From a virus: DNA of 64,000 bases. The stretch lies in the IMG/VR virus record IMGVR_UViG_3300035180_001778, positions 248,001 through 312,000 of that record. One strand, written 5' to 3'. This document shows, one piece after another, positions 54,849-62,776 of this stretch. A program made the position numbers and the translations under genes. Within the stretch, counting starts at the first letter, position 1, and every line of letters starts with the position of its first letter. A model generated the notes under the pieces. It searched no databases. It had not been told where the DNA came from and saw nothing but the letters and a program-made list of their open reading frames with translations.

Positions 54849-54915
54849 CTGAACACCTGTAGGGAGGAAGAAGGCTTCCTCTTGGCGGCCCGCTGGAGAG
54901 CGCTATCCTCTGGAC

Positions 54916-55173
54916 ATGCCCTCAACGTGGACCGAATACGAAGTCGAAAACGAGACACCCAACCGCCGTGTTCGGCGAGCTATGCGCAAGCACAAGGCTC
55001 GCCCCGGAGTGACCGTGATCGTGTGCTCGCGACCCTCAGCTCCCCACGCACAACCTGACCACCCACCCTCAAGGCGGTTCGGCGATGAATGCTGCCGCTG
55101 GGAAGAAGCCATAGCTACGCAGCCGCCTCAGCAACCGAGTCCTCGGCACGGAGGAAGGCCTCTGCTTCCGTGA
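54916..55173 (+). CDS. small hypothetical protein
   Basis: 85 residues. Basic first part (NRRVRRAMRKHKARPGVTVIVCSRPS) then Pro/His-rich. A short plus-strand frame between minus-strand genes that overlaps the next gene by 59 bases; weak. Confidence 0.4.
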   Translation: MPSTWTEYEVENETPNRRVRRAMRKHKARPGVTVIVCSRPSAPHAQPDHPPSRRFGDECCRWEEAIATQPPQQPSPRHGGRPLLP

Positions 55174-55396
55174 TCAGCGCCTTGAGCTTGCAGTCTTCGG
55201 CGTGGCCGAACGTGAGCTTGCTGCGACGGCTCTCGTTCGTGGAACCAGGCTGAAGGCCGTCGCACGAGGAACACTGCACGATCGAATCGGAGCAGCACCC
55301 ACGCCCACAAGGAACCCGCACGTCGACCCACTCGTGCTCGACGGCGATTTCGAGGAGGTCCCGGATGATGTCCGCGGTCGTCCGGACTTCTTCCAT
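55115..55396 (-). CDS. cysteine-rich hypothetical protein
   Basis: 93 residues from ATG 55396. A helix (VRTTADIIRDLLEIAVEHEWV), then CGRGCC and CSSCD, a zinc site, then a helical alanine-rich end. The start overlaps the stop of the upstream frameshifted gene (TGATG), giving coupling. Confidence 0.66.
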   Translation of the reverse strand: MEEVRTTADIIRDLLEIAVEHEWVDVRVPCGRGCCSDSIVQCSSCDGLQPGSTNESRRSKLTFGHAEDCKLKALITEAEAFLRAEDSVAEAAA

Positions 55397-55925
55397 CAGA
55401 CCCGAGCCTCCTCGATAGCCTGCGTCTCCGCCGCCTTCATCACGAGCCGGGCCAGATGCCAGGTCATGGGGGCGGGGCCGCCAGCAAGCCACGCGGTGAC
55501 CGCTGCCCGCGTCCAGGAGCCAGCCGCGAGGCTGGCATACTCCTCGATGGCCTGGAGGATGTTCGTGACCGAGGGGCCGTTCTCGGGGCCACACAGAGCG
55601 CCTCCATGCTCTGGTACGTCCGACCCCGAAGAGCCACGTACGCCAGCATGAGGTAACGAGCCGTGTCGCCTTCGAGCCGCTTGTTGTCCCAGAGCGCGTA
55701 CCGCGCCGGGCCCGTTTCCGGCCGGTGGAAGGGCTTCAGGTCCTTCTTACCGGGAGAAGGGTAGTTCGTCCCGCGGGTCAATTCCCGACCCTGACGGACC
55801 TTCGCCAGCTCCTCGATCCCGCCAGCCTTCCACTTGAGGCTGTTGATGTCGTTCCGGATGCCCCGGATGACTTCGTTCTGGTTCTTGATGTCCTGCTTCA
55901 ACGCCGCCGCATTCATGTTCTTCAT
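55396..55925 (-). pseudogene. hypothetical protein with a TG-repeat frameshift
   Basis: From ATG 55925, MKNMNAAALKQDIKNQNEV to MEALCV; after that the correct frame is GPENGPSVTNILQAIEEY and WHLARLVMKAAETQAIEEARV. Losing one TG at a short TG repeat near 55605 restores the frame, about 176 residues. Function unknown. Confidence 0.58.
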
Positions 55926-56056
55926 GATCTCTCTCCTGTAATTTGTTCGGAAGTGACCGGACACGAACCAGGAAAGGGCGGGGCGCGAGCGACTTGGTGT
56001 ATTCAGGCTTCGTAGAACTTCATGGTGGACCTACCTTACGGAGTTTTTGGGGGCTG
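55926..56056. other. short gap
   Basis: No gene or RNA recognised. Confidence 0.3.
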
Positions 56057-56311
56057 TCAAGAAAAGATATCGTCTTCGAGTAGGACTGTCCAAGCGGTCG
56101 GCCTGTGGGTTCTGTCCCACTCCCACAAAAGCTTGAGGTCGAGGTGAATGGGCTGGAAGCCCTGCTTGTCCCGCTGCTTGCTGACGAAGAAGCTCATCGT
56201 GCTGGAGGACGGCATGGGGGTGTCTCGATGTAGACGGACCACCATTGAGGTGTCGTACAAGATCGAGGCACCGCCCGGAATGCGGTCATTCTGGTTAGGC
56301 ACCGATCTCAT
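56057..56311 (-). CDS. RecA/DnaB-fold C-terminal-like fragment
   Basis: 84 residues. GGASILYDTSMVVRLHRD and FFVSKQRDKQGFQPIHLDL resemble the last strands of DnaB/RadA-type ATPases, without a Walker A. It may be a stand-alone piece. Ends HRPTAWTVLLEDDIFS, the shared tail. It overlaps the wHTH gene by 17 bases. Confidence 0.5.
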   Translation of the reverse strand: MRSVPNQNDRIPGGASILYDTSMVVRLHRDTPMPSSSTMSFFVSKQRDKQGFQPIHLDLKLLWEWDRTHRPTAWTVLLEDDIFS

Positions 56312-56567
56312 CCTCTTTCAAGATTACAGCCCAAGCCGTCGTAGACTTCTTGAGTGGCTTCTTGGGCTTACCTCTTCTCGGGAGGAGGTAAACGAAACCC
56401 CCTCGGGGTCCACCTCCAGGAAGCCGTTGAAGCTCCTTGCTTTGGCAAAGGAGCCTGAGACATGAAGACACGGACGCGACGTTCCCGCCGATGTGCCTTG
56501 CGATCTCTGTGGCGGTCCAACCTTCATGGACTGCCACAGAAGCCAGGATGTCGGTCCGGATGCTCAC
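56295..56567 (-). CDS. winged-helix DNA-binding protein
   Basis: 90 residues. WTATEIARHIGGNVASVSSCLRLLCQSKELQRL is a typical helix-turn-helix with recognition helix and wing; a basic linker and the tail TTAWAVILKEDEIGA follow. Regulatory role likely. Overlaps the next gene start (ATGA). Confidence 0.72.
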   Translation of the reverse strand: MSIRTDILASVAVHEGWTATEIARHIGGNVASVSSCLRLLCQSKELQRLPGGGPRGGFVYLLPRRGKPKKPLKKSTTAWAVILKEDEIGA

Positions 56568-56875
56568 GCAGAACCGACGGTCTGGGACCCGCCGAAGATC
56601 CTGTCGTAGTTCTGCCGGTATGCCGGGGTGGCGACCTGCGCCGGGCCGTGACGGTACTCATCGACGACCTTGAAGCCGGGGCCGTTCTCGCGGGCCTCCA
56701 GGGTCATCATGGTGGCGCCTTCCGGGATGGGCTGTCCATCTTTGACGTCGACCACCGTCCCGAAGGACACCTCGCAGCCGGAGGTGTGCCGAATCGCAGG
56801 ACGCATGCCGTTCCCGAGATCCGGGCCGAGCATGACCACATCTTCCATCGGGCACTTTTTCTCGTCGTTGCTCAT
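56564..56875 (-). CDS. hypothetical protein
   Basis: 103 residues from ATG 56875 (MSNDEKKCPMEDVVMLG). Beta-rich with HTSGCEVSFGTVVD and a tyrosine/arginine-rich end. Promoter-like GGTGTACT lies just upstream. Function unknown. Confidence 0.62.
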   Translation of the reverse strand: MSNDEKKCPMEDVVMLGPDLGNGMRPAIRHTSGCEVSFGTVVDVKDGQPIPEGATMMTLEARENGPGFKVVDEYRHGPAQVATPAYRQNYDRIFGGSQTVGSA

Positions 56876-56946
56876 GCTAGTAGAGTACACCAAAGCCCTT
56901 GGTGTAGAGGCGGTTGAACCACAAAACGACCACCCGAAAGATCACG

Positions 56947-58320
56947 ATGCCCGAAGGTAACCCCCAACTCTGTGAGATTTGGGAGACATCCGATGCCCTG
57001 CGAGGATCGACAATCCGTTGTGTTGTCGGTGATGTAGCTCCGAACGCCATCACGTTCGTGAGCCTGGCAGGGAACCGTACGCGCATCCCGGCGATCCGCA
57101 TGGCCGGCTGGCATTTCGTGCAGAGCCCTCCCCCCAATCTGATGTCCTGCTCGCGTCGTGGGTGCCGCCTCCCGGGGCTTCTACGTTTCGAGCGAGGGAT
57201 AACCCCCGAATGGGTCTGCGCTCGGCACATGCCCGTTGGAACCCGAGCCACGCTCGACCTCGTGCCGCGTCCCAACCAAGACCCTCCCACTCTCGAAACC
57301 CCGATCATCATCTGCGCCGCCTGTGAGGGTGACAACCCCGTCCAGGATGCGAACGTTCTCATTGGTCGGGACGACATCGAGATGTGGTTCTGCCAGCGGT
57401 GCAACAACGTCTGGGGGATCGTTCTCGAAGAGAACACGCGCGACAGGGCTGTACCGCTTACATCGCGTGAACTCGCCACATGGTACAGCTCCCGAGTGCG
57501 GCTCCTCGTGGAAGCCATGGAACGGGGCGGCCGACACCCGACCCATGTCGAGGTGTCGGCGACTGTGTGGACTTTGCTGTATGATGCACACAACGAAGCC
57601 ACTTTCATGTTGTACGGGATTCCTGCCCGGCGAGTCCTGGACTTTCTATCTCCAGACACTCGGCGCGCAATGGTGACGTTGCAGACTCGGGACGCGATTC
57701 GCTCGGCGGCTCTTCCTGTGTCGCGGCTCGGCAGCGTCCCGAACCGCTCTCCAGAGATCACGGGCAATAACCCGCTCCTGACCTGGGTTCAGGAGCAACG
57801 CACCATTCGAGCCCTCCCTCAGCCGACCCCTATGCCCCCTCCCGAGAAGACAGTCAGGTTGGAAGAACAGATGGGGATCCCTACGATGGGGTCCACATGG
57901 GTCAACCGTGGGACTGGGGTGCTCATCGAGGTGACGGGCCTATCGTTTGCCGAAGGCACACAACAGATCATTCAGTTCAGAGCCGTTCTGGTGGCTGAAT
58001 CGAATATCCGAGAACCTCACTCGCGTCTTGGCTATGATGACTTCGTCACGCTGCATCGCGTCTGGCACAACGACGGAAAGACCGAGATGCCCTACTTGGA
58101 CCTCGGTCTACAGCTCGGCGACGAATGGATTCAGAACCATAATCGGGTCGTGGTCGAGATCCTGCACATCGACCACAAGAAGGAGACCGTCTCGGTCTAC
58201 GAGAAAGACACGAAACGTCGCTCCGCCCTGAAGATGCGAGAGTTCGCACCTGGCGGTAACTGGCGGAAGATCGTCCGTCGCACGGCCTTTGAAGCCCTGG
58301 AGGATGACGACTTCGGCTGA
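56947..58320 (+). CDS. large protein with repeated SH3-like domains and zinc knuckles
   Basis: 457 residues from ATG 56947. Three similar beta-domain units are seen (residues 1-50 around CEIWETSDALRG, about 315-350 around GSTWVNRGTGVL, about 402-446 around GDEWIQNHNRVV, ending GNWRKI). Cysteine pairs CSRRGC and CAACEGD...CQRCNNVW form a zinc region. Ends RTAFEALEDDDFG (shared tail). The longest hypothetical here; role unknown, perhaps RNA or protein binding. Confidence 0.7.
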   Translation: MPEGNPQLCEIWETSDALRGSTIRCVVGDVAPNAITFVSLAGNRTRIPAIRMAGWHFVQSPPPNLMSCSRRGCRLPGLLRFERGITPEWVCARHMPVGTRATLDLVPRPNQDPPTLETPIIICAACEGDNPVQDANVLIGRDDIEMWFCQRCNNVWGIVLEENTRDRAVPLTSRELATWYSSRVRLLVEAMERGGRHPTHVEVSATVWTLLYDAHNEATFMLYGIPARRVLDFLSPDTRRAMVTLQTRDAIRSAALPVSRLGSVPNRSPEITGNNPLLTWVQEQRTIRALPQPTPMPPPEKTVRLEEQMGIPTMGSTWVNRGTGVLIEVTGLSFAEGTQQIIQFRAVLVAESNIREPHSRLGYDDFVTLHRVWHNDGKTEMPYLDLGLQLGDEWIQNHNRVVVEILHIDHKKETVSVYEKDTKRRSALKMREFAPGGNWRKIVRRTAFEALEDDDFG

Positions 58321-58321
58321 G

Positions 58322-58570
58322 CTACTCGAAGTCCACGTCGAGCTGGTCGAGCAGGGTCTTCCTCGGCGGCTTAGCAGTGGATCGCCAAGTGTCGGTTTGG
58401 GGGAGATCCGCTTCGAATACCGTACCCGCACCGAAGACTCGTTTGACCTTGCCTCCTTTGATCGTGCATTCCACGACCTGTGCCGAGGAGCCATTGACCG
58501 TCAGCACGTAATACAACTTGCCGTCGGGGCTCTTGTAGACAGTCTTGGGCTTGATCTCGTCTTTGGGCAT
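58322..58570 (-). CDS. small hypothetical protein, beta-rich
   Basis: 82 residues from ATG 58570 (MPKDEIKPKTVYKSPDGKLYYVL). Ends KTLLDQLDVDFE, a loose form of the shared tail. Confidence 0.62.
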   Translation of the reverse strand: MPKDEIKPKTVYKSPDGKLYYVLTVNGSSAQVVECTIKGGKVKRVFGAGTVFEADLPQTDTWRSTAKPPRKTLLDQLDVDFE

Positions 58571-58577
58571 GGCAACC

Positions 58578-59006
58578 TCAAATCGGAATTGACTTCCTAC
58601 GTTCCTGTTCAGCAATGATGGCCTTCTTGGCTCGCTCCCAGTTGGTGACGTTCATCATCTTCATCGAGGTGAACATGGGGTAGCCGTTGACGCCCCGAGG
58701 GAGCGCCTGATCGTAGTTCTCGTAGAAGACACCGATGGTCTTGAGGCTCTCGATGTTGTACGAGTTCAGCGCACCGAAGACCAAGGGCAGGAAGATATGC
58801 CCGATCATGTTCGGATCCTGTACCTGAGCCGACGTGAAGGTCCGACCGTCGACCACTCCGTTGATGAAGCTCCGGAGGTCGTCGTCGCTCATCGGGGCCC
58901 ACTGTATGGCCGGCTTGTGATCGTCCCAGAACTCCGAGAGCTGCGCCGGATCTTCAGGGTCCTTCGGGTCGAGAAGAATGTCGTCTTCGTCCATCATTTC
59001 GGGCAC
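58578..59006 (-). CDS. hypothetical protein
   Basis: 142 residues (ATG 59006; 58994 is an alternative). Acidic start (DEDDILLDPKDPEDP), helical middle, basic end. No family recognised. It overlaps the upstream gene slightly. Confidence 0.65.
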   Translation of the reverse strand: MPEMMDEDDILLDPKDPEDPAQLSEFWDDHKPAIQWAPMSDDDLRSFINGVVDGRTFTSAQVQDPNMIGHIFLPLVFGALNSYNIESLKTIGVFYENYDQALPRGVNGYPMFTSMKMMNVTNWERAKKAIIAEQERRKSIPI

Positions 59007-59170
59007 TCGGCTGCGGGGTAGGAGTTGTGGTGGGTGACCGCGGTATTCAAGACGACGCGAGACTTCCCCGTGTAGCGCTCCTTGCCGTGCTCGTTCACCT
59101 CGACCTCATACTCGGCGTAGGAGTTGCTCGACACATGAGAGCGCTGGACGAACCAGTAGGTCTCTTTCAC
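58994..59170 (-). CDS. small protein (GTG start)
   Basis: 58 residues starting at GTG 59170, overlapping the end of the zinc protein (GTGA). WFVQRSHVSSNSYAEYEVEVNEH is beta-rich. Function unknown. Confidence 0.55.
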   Translation of the reverse strand: MKETYWFVQRSHVSSNSYAEYEVEVNEHGKERYTGKSRVVLNTAVTHHNSYPAAECPK

Positions 59171-59583
59171 AGATCCTCCACAAGAAGGGCTTCCCAGGCT
59201 GTGGGTTGGATCTTCGTCCAAAGGCCCCTCTCGACCGAGCCTCGCCGCAGCCCAAACGTCTGCCCGGTTTTGAGATTGACCCCTTGGGCCAAGCCTCCGA
59301 AGGTCCCACCCTGGTATTCCTGCGTGATCCGGATCGGTCCCTTCACCCTCTCCTGCCACAGCTCCCCGATCTTCGGCTCATCGATGCCAGGGATGCCGGC
59401 GGAATTCCCCGCACACTTCGCACACCAGATGTTCTCGAAGTCTCGGATCCTGGGGTTCAAGCTGAAGGTGATCTCCTTCGGTGCCCCGCACGCATTGCAG
59501 TTGGGGGAGTGTCGAGGCAGCTCCGGGATCGAGTCGTGCTTCGGGGGGTATTCCCGGAAGGACTTTTTCACGTCGTTGACCAT
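59167..59583 (-). CDS. zinc-finger protein with shared tail
   Basis: 138 residues from ATG 59583. CNACGAPKEI and CAKCAGN form a zinc finger near residues 29-57; a beta-rich SH3-like part follows (GLAQGVNLKTGQTFGLRRG). Ends QPTAWEALLVEDL, the clearest tail. Probably nucleic-acid or protein adaptor. Confidence 0.68.
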   Translation of the reverse strand: MVNDVKKSFREYPPKHDSIPELPRHSPNCNACGAPKEITFSLNPRIRDFENIWCAKCAGNSAGIPGIDEPKIGELWQERVKGPIRITQEYQGGTFGGLAQGVNLKTGQTFGLRRGSVERGLWTKIQPTAWEALLVEDL

Positions 59584-59955
59584 GCCCTCTCCTCGAACAG
59601 CTTCCGGTTGTAGGTGCGGAACGTGCAGCACTTCTTCAGGAAGTTGCGACGGCTCTGCCAGGTGACCTTCCCGGCCTCCCGCTGCTCCGGAACGCCTTCG
59701 TACCTGTACACGAGGTACGAGATGACGTGGCAGCCCTTGACGTCGATACGGCGGAAGACCTCTTTGGCCTCCAGCACCTTGAGCCCAGTCTCTTCCTCGA
59801 CTTCCCGGACCATGGCGTCGTAGGGGCTCAGGTCTGTGGGCTCGACCGCGCCCCCCAGGCAAGCCGAGGTCCGTGGGGTCGGTCTTGCGGGATACGCTCA
59901 GGACGCGGTCTTGCGCGTCCAGGATCAGAGCGGTGACGGCGGATACAGGTCTCAC
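59568..59955 (-). pseudogene. NUDIX hydrolase with G-run frameshift
   Basis: GTG 59955 gives RPVSAVTALILDAQDRVLSV and DLGLPGG; the rest of the Nudix box, AMVREVEEETGLKVL (with the REVEEETG signature), lies in another frame. One G fewer in a six-G run joins them, giving about 129 residues. NUDIX enzymes clean up nucleotides or remove RNA caps. Start overlaps the upstream stop. Confidence 0.7.
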
Positions 59956-60170
59956 GGGATACTCCTGAAGTTGCGGGATCGGACCCAGAGAGAGCGGCCC
60001 TCGAAGCGGACGACCATGTTGCAGTCGAAGAGCATCTGGACTTTCTCCACACACCCTTCCCGGCCCGCCAAGATCGGAACCCCGATGATCACGAGGGGAT
60101 TTGGGGTTCCAAGACAATCTTGGTGCGCGACGACACGATCGCCTACTTGAAACGGGCTGGCTTCTCTCAT
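59952..60170 (-). CDS. small SH3-like protein
   Basis: 72 residues: FQVGDRVVAHQDCLG and REGCVEKVQMLFDCNMVVRFEGRSLWV, the strand rhythm of SH3-like barrels. It resembles the domain units of the 56947 protein. Promoter 9 bases upstream. Confidence 0.62.
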   Translation of the reverse strand: MREASPFQVGDRVVAHQDCLGTPNPLVIIGVPILAGREGCVEKVQMLFDCNMVVRFEGRSLWVRSRNFRSIP

Positions 60171-60179
60171 CCCAGGCTA

Positions 60180-60205
60180 TACAGGCCGACCCCGAAGGCG
60201 ATCAA
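60180..60205 (-). promoter_or_regulatory. TTGATC-N16-TGTA promoter
   Basis: Exact motif overlapping the end of gene 60202-61842, 9 bases before ATG 60170. Confidence 0.76.
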
Positions 60206-61842
60206 CCTTCTGCGGGCTTCTTGGGCTTCTTGGGCTTCTTCTTCCCCAGCTTCTTGGCTTCCTTCTCTTTTTCCTTCCGATCCCATTCGCGGGACTCCGC
60301 CCGGTCCACCTTGTCCCGCTCCCGACGCTCCTTGACGGGCCCCATCGTCAGCTTGTAGAGCTTCCCCAAGAACTTCCGGTGCGCCTCCCACTCCCCACAC
60401 TGAGGCCCCTTGTAGGAGCTGGGATGCCAGATGTACCGCACCTCGGACAGGACACTCTGGATGAGTGCCAGCTCACCCATGGAGTTGAGGTAGTCGGTCA
60501 CCTCTTCCTCCGTGAGCGTCTGCTTGAGCATGAGCTGCCAGTGCGTGTTCAGCCCCGCGCAGGAAATCGAGGGGTTCTTGCTGATCATGTAGGAGATCGG
60601 GTTGAACTTGCACTCCAGAGCATCCTCCATGAAGATGCGGCTCGTCAGCCAGTACGCCGCACTCTCGCGCATGCCCTCCAGCTTCGACTTGTCGGCTTCA
60701 TCGCCCTTGGCCTCCAGCTCAGCGATCTCCGCCTGACGCCGGGCATTCGATTCGTCCGCTTCCGCTTGAGCCTTCTTGCAGAAGTCCCACGCCTCCCGAG
60801 CGGCATTGTGGTAGGCCTCGACGTCGGACATGACCCTCTTGTACCCCGGCCCGTAGGTCTCGACCTTCGTGCCGGTGAGAGCTTGCCAGACATCCTCCCG
60901 GATCATGGCCTGGAGGATCGGAAACGTCTTGGGGCGCTTGGACTCCGACATCAGGGAGAAGTCGTGCCCCTGTTGCGTCTTCGTTCCCATCTTCGGACGG
61001 ATGTTGAGTTCCCCGTCCACCATGGCACGATCCGTCCCACACGCGAGCATCACCGCGTATCGACGACGGAGCTTCTTCGCGAGGACCTGGAGCATCTTCT
61101 TCGTCTCCTCGCCTCGCATGTACCCGCCGCAGCGGACCCGGATCTCACCGTGGCGGATCTGGTCGACGATGAAGCCGTACTGCACGTTGCCGAGCTTCAG
61201 CGGGACAACTCCCGTGTCGCTCTCCATGGCAGCATCCGCAGCTTCATCTTCAGCGAAGTCCGCAGCTTCTTCCTCTTCGGTCCGATCCTTGGTATGCAGA
61301 CCGTTGCCCTGACGCTTCCGATTCCGAGCCTCGCGAAGATCCTCGTGTTTTTTCAGGAGGGTCGCATCGGCCATCGTGATCGTCAGCCCCGCCGTACGGA
61401 TGATGTTCTCCACACGTCGCAGCGTCGGGATGCCCTTGGGAATCACGCTCTTGGGCATGAAGCTGAACTTGGGGCGCTTCCGTTCGAGGTCTCGGACCTC
61501 GATGTGGCACTCTTGCGTTGCATCGAGCAGCTCGTCGAAGGCCATTCCCTTCCTGGCGGGGACATCGTGAACGGTGTTGTCCCCGAGGCCCTTCTCGACC
61601 AGGTCAAGCTTGAACGCATCGAGCCACAGCCGTTGGATCGAGGGGTCTTTACAGTCCTCGATCGAGCCGTAGTCGTTGTACTCCGCACGGATAGGCGGAG
61701 TACGGATGTACCACTCCTCCGCCCCATTGGCGTAGTCCCCTCTCTCGCTGAAGGGGCTCGCTTGGAGCAGGATATAGCGGACGGGGTCTCCGGCACCGAT
61801 CGGCAACCCCGAGACGCAGCATGTGTAGTCGAATGATCCCAT
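60202..61842 (-). CDS. large hypothetical protein with Lys/Pro repeat end
   Basis: 546 residues from ATG 61842. CCVSGLPIGAGDPVRYILL near the start suggests a metal or nucleotide site. The middle has an acidic stretch and a glutamate/alanine coiled coil (QAEIAELEAKGDEADKSKLEG). The end has KKPKKPKKP from a 9-bp repeat. No enzyme motif recognised. Possibly a structural or RNP protein. Confidence 0.68.
   Translation of the reverse strand: MGSFDYTCCVSGLPIGAGDPVRYILLQASPFSERGDYANGAEEWYIRTPPIRAEYNDYGSIEDCKDPSIQRLWLDAFKLDLVEKGLGDNTVHDVPARKGMAFDELLDATQECHIEVRDLERKRPKFSFMPKSVIPKGIPTLRRVENIIRTAGLTITMADATLLKKHEDLREARNRKRQGNGLHTKDRTEEEEAADFAEDEAADAAMESDTGVVPLKLGNVQYGFIVDQIRHGEIRVRCGGYMRGEETKKMLQVLAKKLRRRYAVMLACGTDRAMVDGELNIRPKMGTKTQQGHDFSLMSESKRPKTFPILQAMIREDVWQALTGTKVETYGPGYKRVMSDVEAYHNAAREAWDFCKKAQAEADESNARRQAEIAELEAKGDEADKSKLEGMRESAAYWLTSRIFMEDALECKFNPISYMISKNPSISCAGLNTHWQLMLKQTLTEEEVTDYLNSMGELALIQSVLSEVRYIWHPSSYKGPQCGEWEAHRKFLGKLYKLTMGPVKERRERDKVDRAESREWDRKEKEKEAKKLGKKKPKKPKKPAEG
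60218..60245. repeat. 9-bp tandem repeat
   Basis: CTTCTTGGG-type units, three copies, encoding the Lys/Pro tail in frame. Confidence 0.75.
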
Positions 61843-61854
61843 GACCATCTAGTA

Positions 61855-61884
61855 CACCAGTGACCCCCAAATTGGGGGTCACTG
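61855..61884. terminator. 12-bp hairpin between genes
   Basis: CCAGTGACCCCC and GGGGGTCACTGG are exact complements; the upstream stop codon lies in it and a GGTGTACTAGA element follows on the minus strand. No T-run; pausing or processing site. Confidence 0.5.
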
Positions 61885-62136
61885 GTGGATCTTATCGGTC
61901 GGGATGGCCCACACCGAAACACCGCGAAAACGAGCAATGAGACGCTCGTTCAACGTCGCCACTCCAAGAGACCCCAGGAACGAACTCTCATCCGTCGGGG
62001 TCTGGCCTAGAAAGACCAGGAAGCCGTTGGACGTGTCATCCGTGAATGCCGTGACGTCACCCTGCGTACGGAAGGTATTCAGCGTCAGGGTGATGGCTCG
62101 GAAGGACTCCCACTCGACGCGGCAATCATCGAGCAT
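61879..62136 (-). CDS. small hypothetical protein
   Basis: 85 residues, beta-rich with FLVFLGQTP and VSVWAIPTDKIHQ. Function unknown. Confidence 0.62.
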   Translation of the reverse strand: MLDDCRVEWESFRAITLTLNTFRTQGDVTAFTDDTSNGFLVFLGQTPTDESSFLGSLGVATLNERLIARFRGVSVWAIPTDKIHQ

Positions 62137-62196
62137 TTAGATATGGTCCTGGGAGAGGGTCGGGGTATCCATGCCCCTCCTACAACTCCAAGTATA

Positions 62197-62418
62197 TCAG
62201 GACCAACCGTTCTCGGGAGGCAACCTCGCTTTTCTCCGAGCTTCCGCGCGTTCGTGTATGCGGGCTTCTCGTTCGTCGTTGATCTCGTTCAAGCACTTCC
62301 AGAGGAAGTGCTTGAACGAGATCCCGGCGAGCCACTCCAGGCCCGCGTAGCCGTAGTGATAGACGGCTACGACCAAGCCCACGGTGAAAACGAACAGGAG
62401 AATCAGGGGACGGTTCAT
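62197..62418 (-). CDS. membrane protein with a 20-bp hairpin in its gene
   Basis: 73 residues. One transmembrane helix (residues 5-24, LILLFVFTVGLVVAVYHYGY) and a basic helical tail (REARIHERAEARRKARL). Codons for SFKHFLWKCLNEI lie in a perfect 20-bp inverted repeat (62281-62323), so the message can form a very stable hairpin. Confidence 0.65.
   Translation of the reverse strand: MNRPLILLFVFTVGLVVAVYHYGYAGLEWLAGISFKHFLWKCLNEINDEREARIHERAEARRKARLPPENGWS
62281..62323. repeat. perfect 20-bp inverted repeat in a gene
   Basis: GATCTCGTTCAAGCACTTCC and its exact complement with a 3-nt loop; the longest perfect hairpin seen in the window. Confidence 0.88.
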
Positions 62419-62427
62419 CCCGCCAGT

Positions 62428-62631
62428 TTACACCGGGAGGTTCTCTTCCGTGTAGCGGAATTCCTCGCGCACCCTCATGGAAGAGGTGAACGCCGGCAAG
62501 ACGGCCATCACCCACATCATCTGGTGCATCCCGGCTTTCCCTTTGGCGCAGGACTTCTTGAAGATACAGGCAGACGCGCCCTTGCCGCGTTGCTCGATGA
62601 TACAGCCACAGGGGAACGTGTACTTTTTCAT
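62428..62631 (-). CDS. small cysteine-rich protein
   Basis: 67 residues: CGCIIEQRGKGASACIFKKSC gives four cysteines in a knuckle, then methionine-rich helix. Probably zinc-binding. Lies 9 bases upstream of the membrane protein, on the same strand. Confidence 0.62.
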   Translation of the reverse strand: MKKYTFPCGCIIEQRGKGASACIFKKSCAKGKAGMHQMMWVMAVLPAFTSSMRVREEFRYTEENLPV

Positions 62632-62776
62632 GGGGATTACCTGAACAAAATAGCGAAAGGACGATCCGTTGGGCGCTCAGATGGGGGGACATCGAGCTGC
62701 CGGGGGTCGTCCCTTCATCTATCTAGTACACCACGGACATCTGAACTTGAACAGAAATCGTCCGAGGCGATTCGAA

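Noticed and set aside
60379-61836. 485-codon plus-strand frame
   Set aside because: Antisense shadow of 60202-61842.
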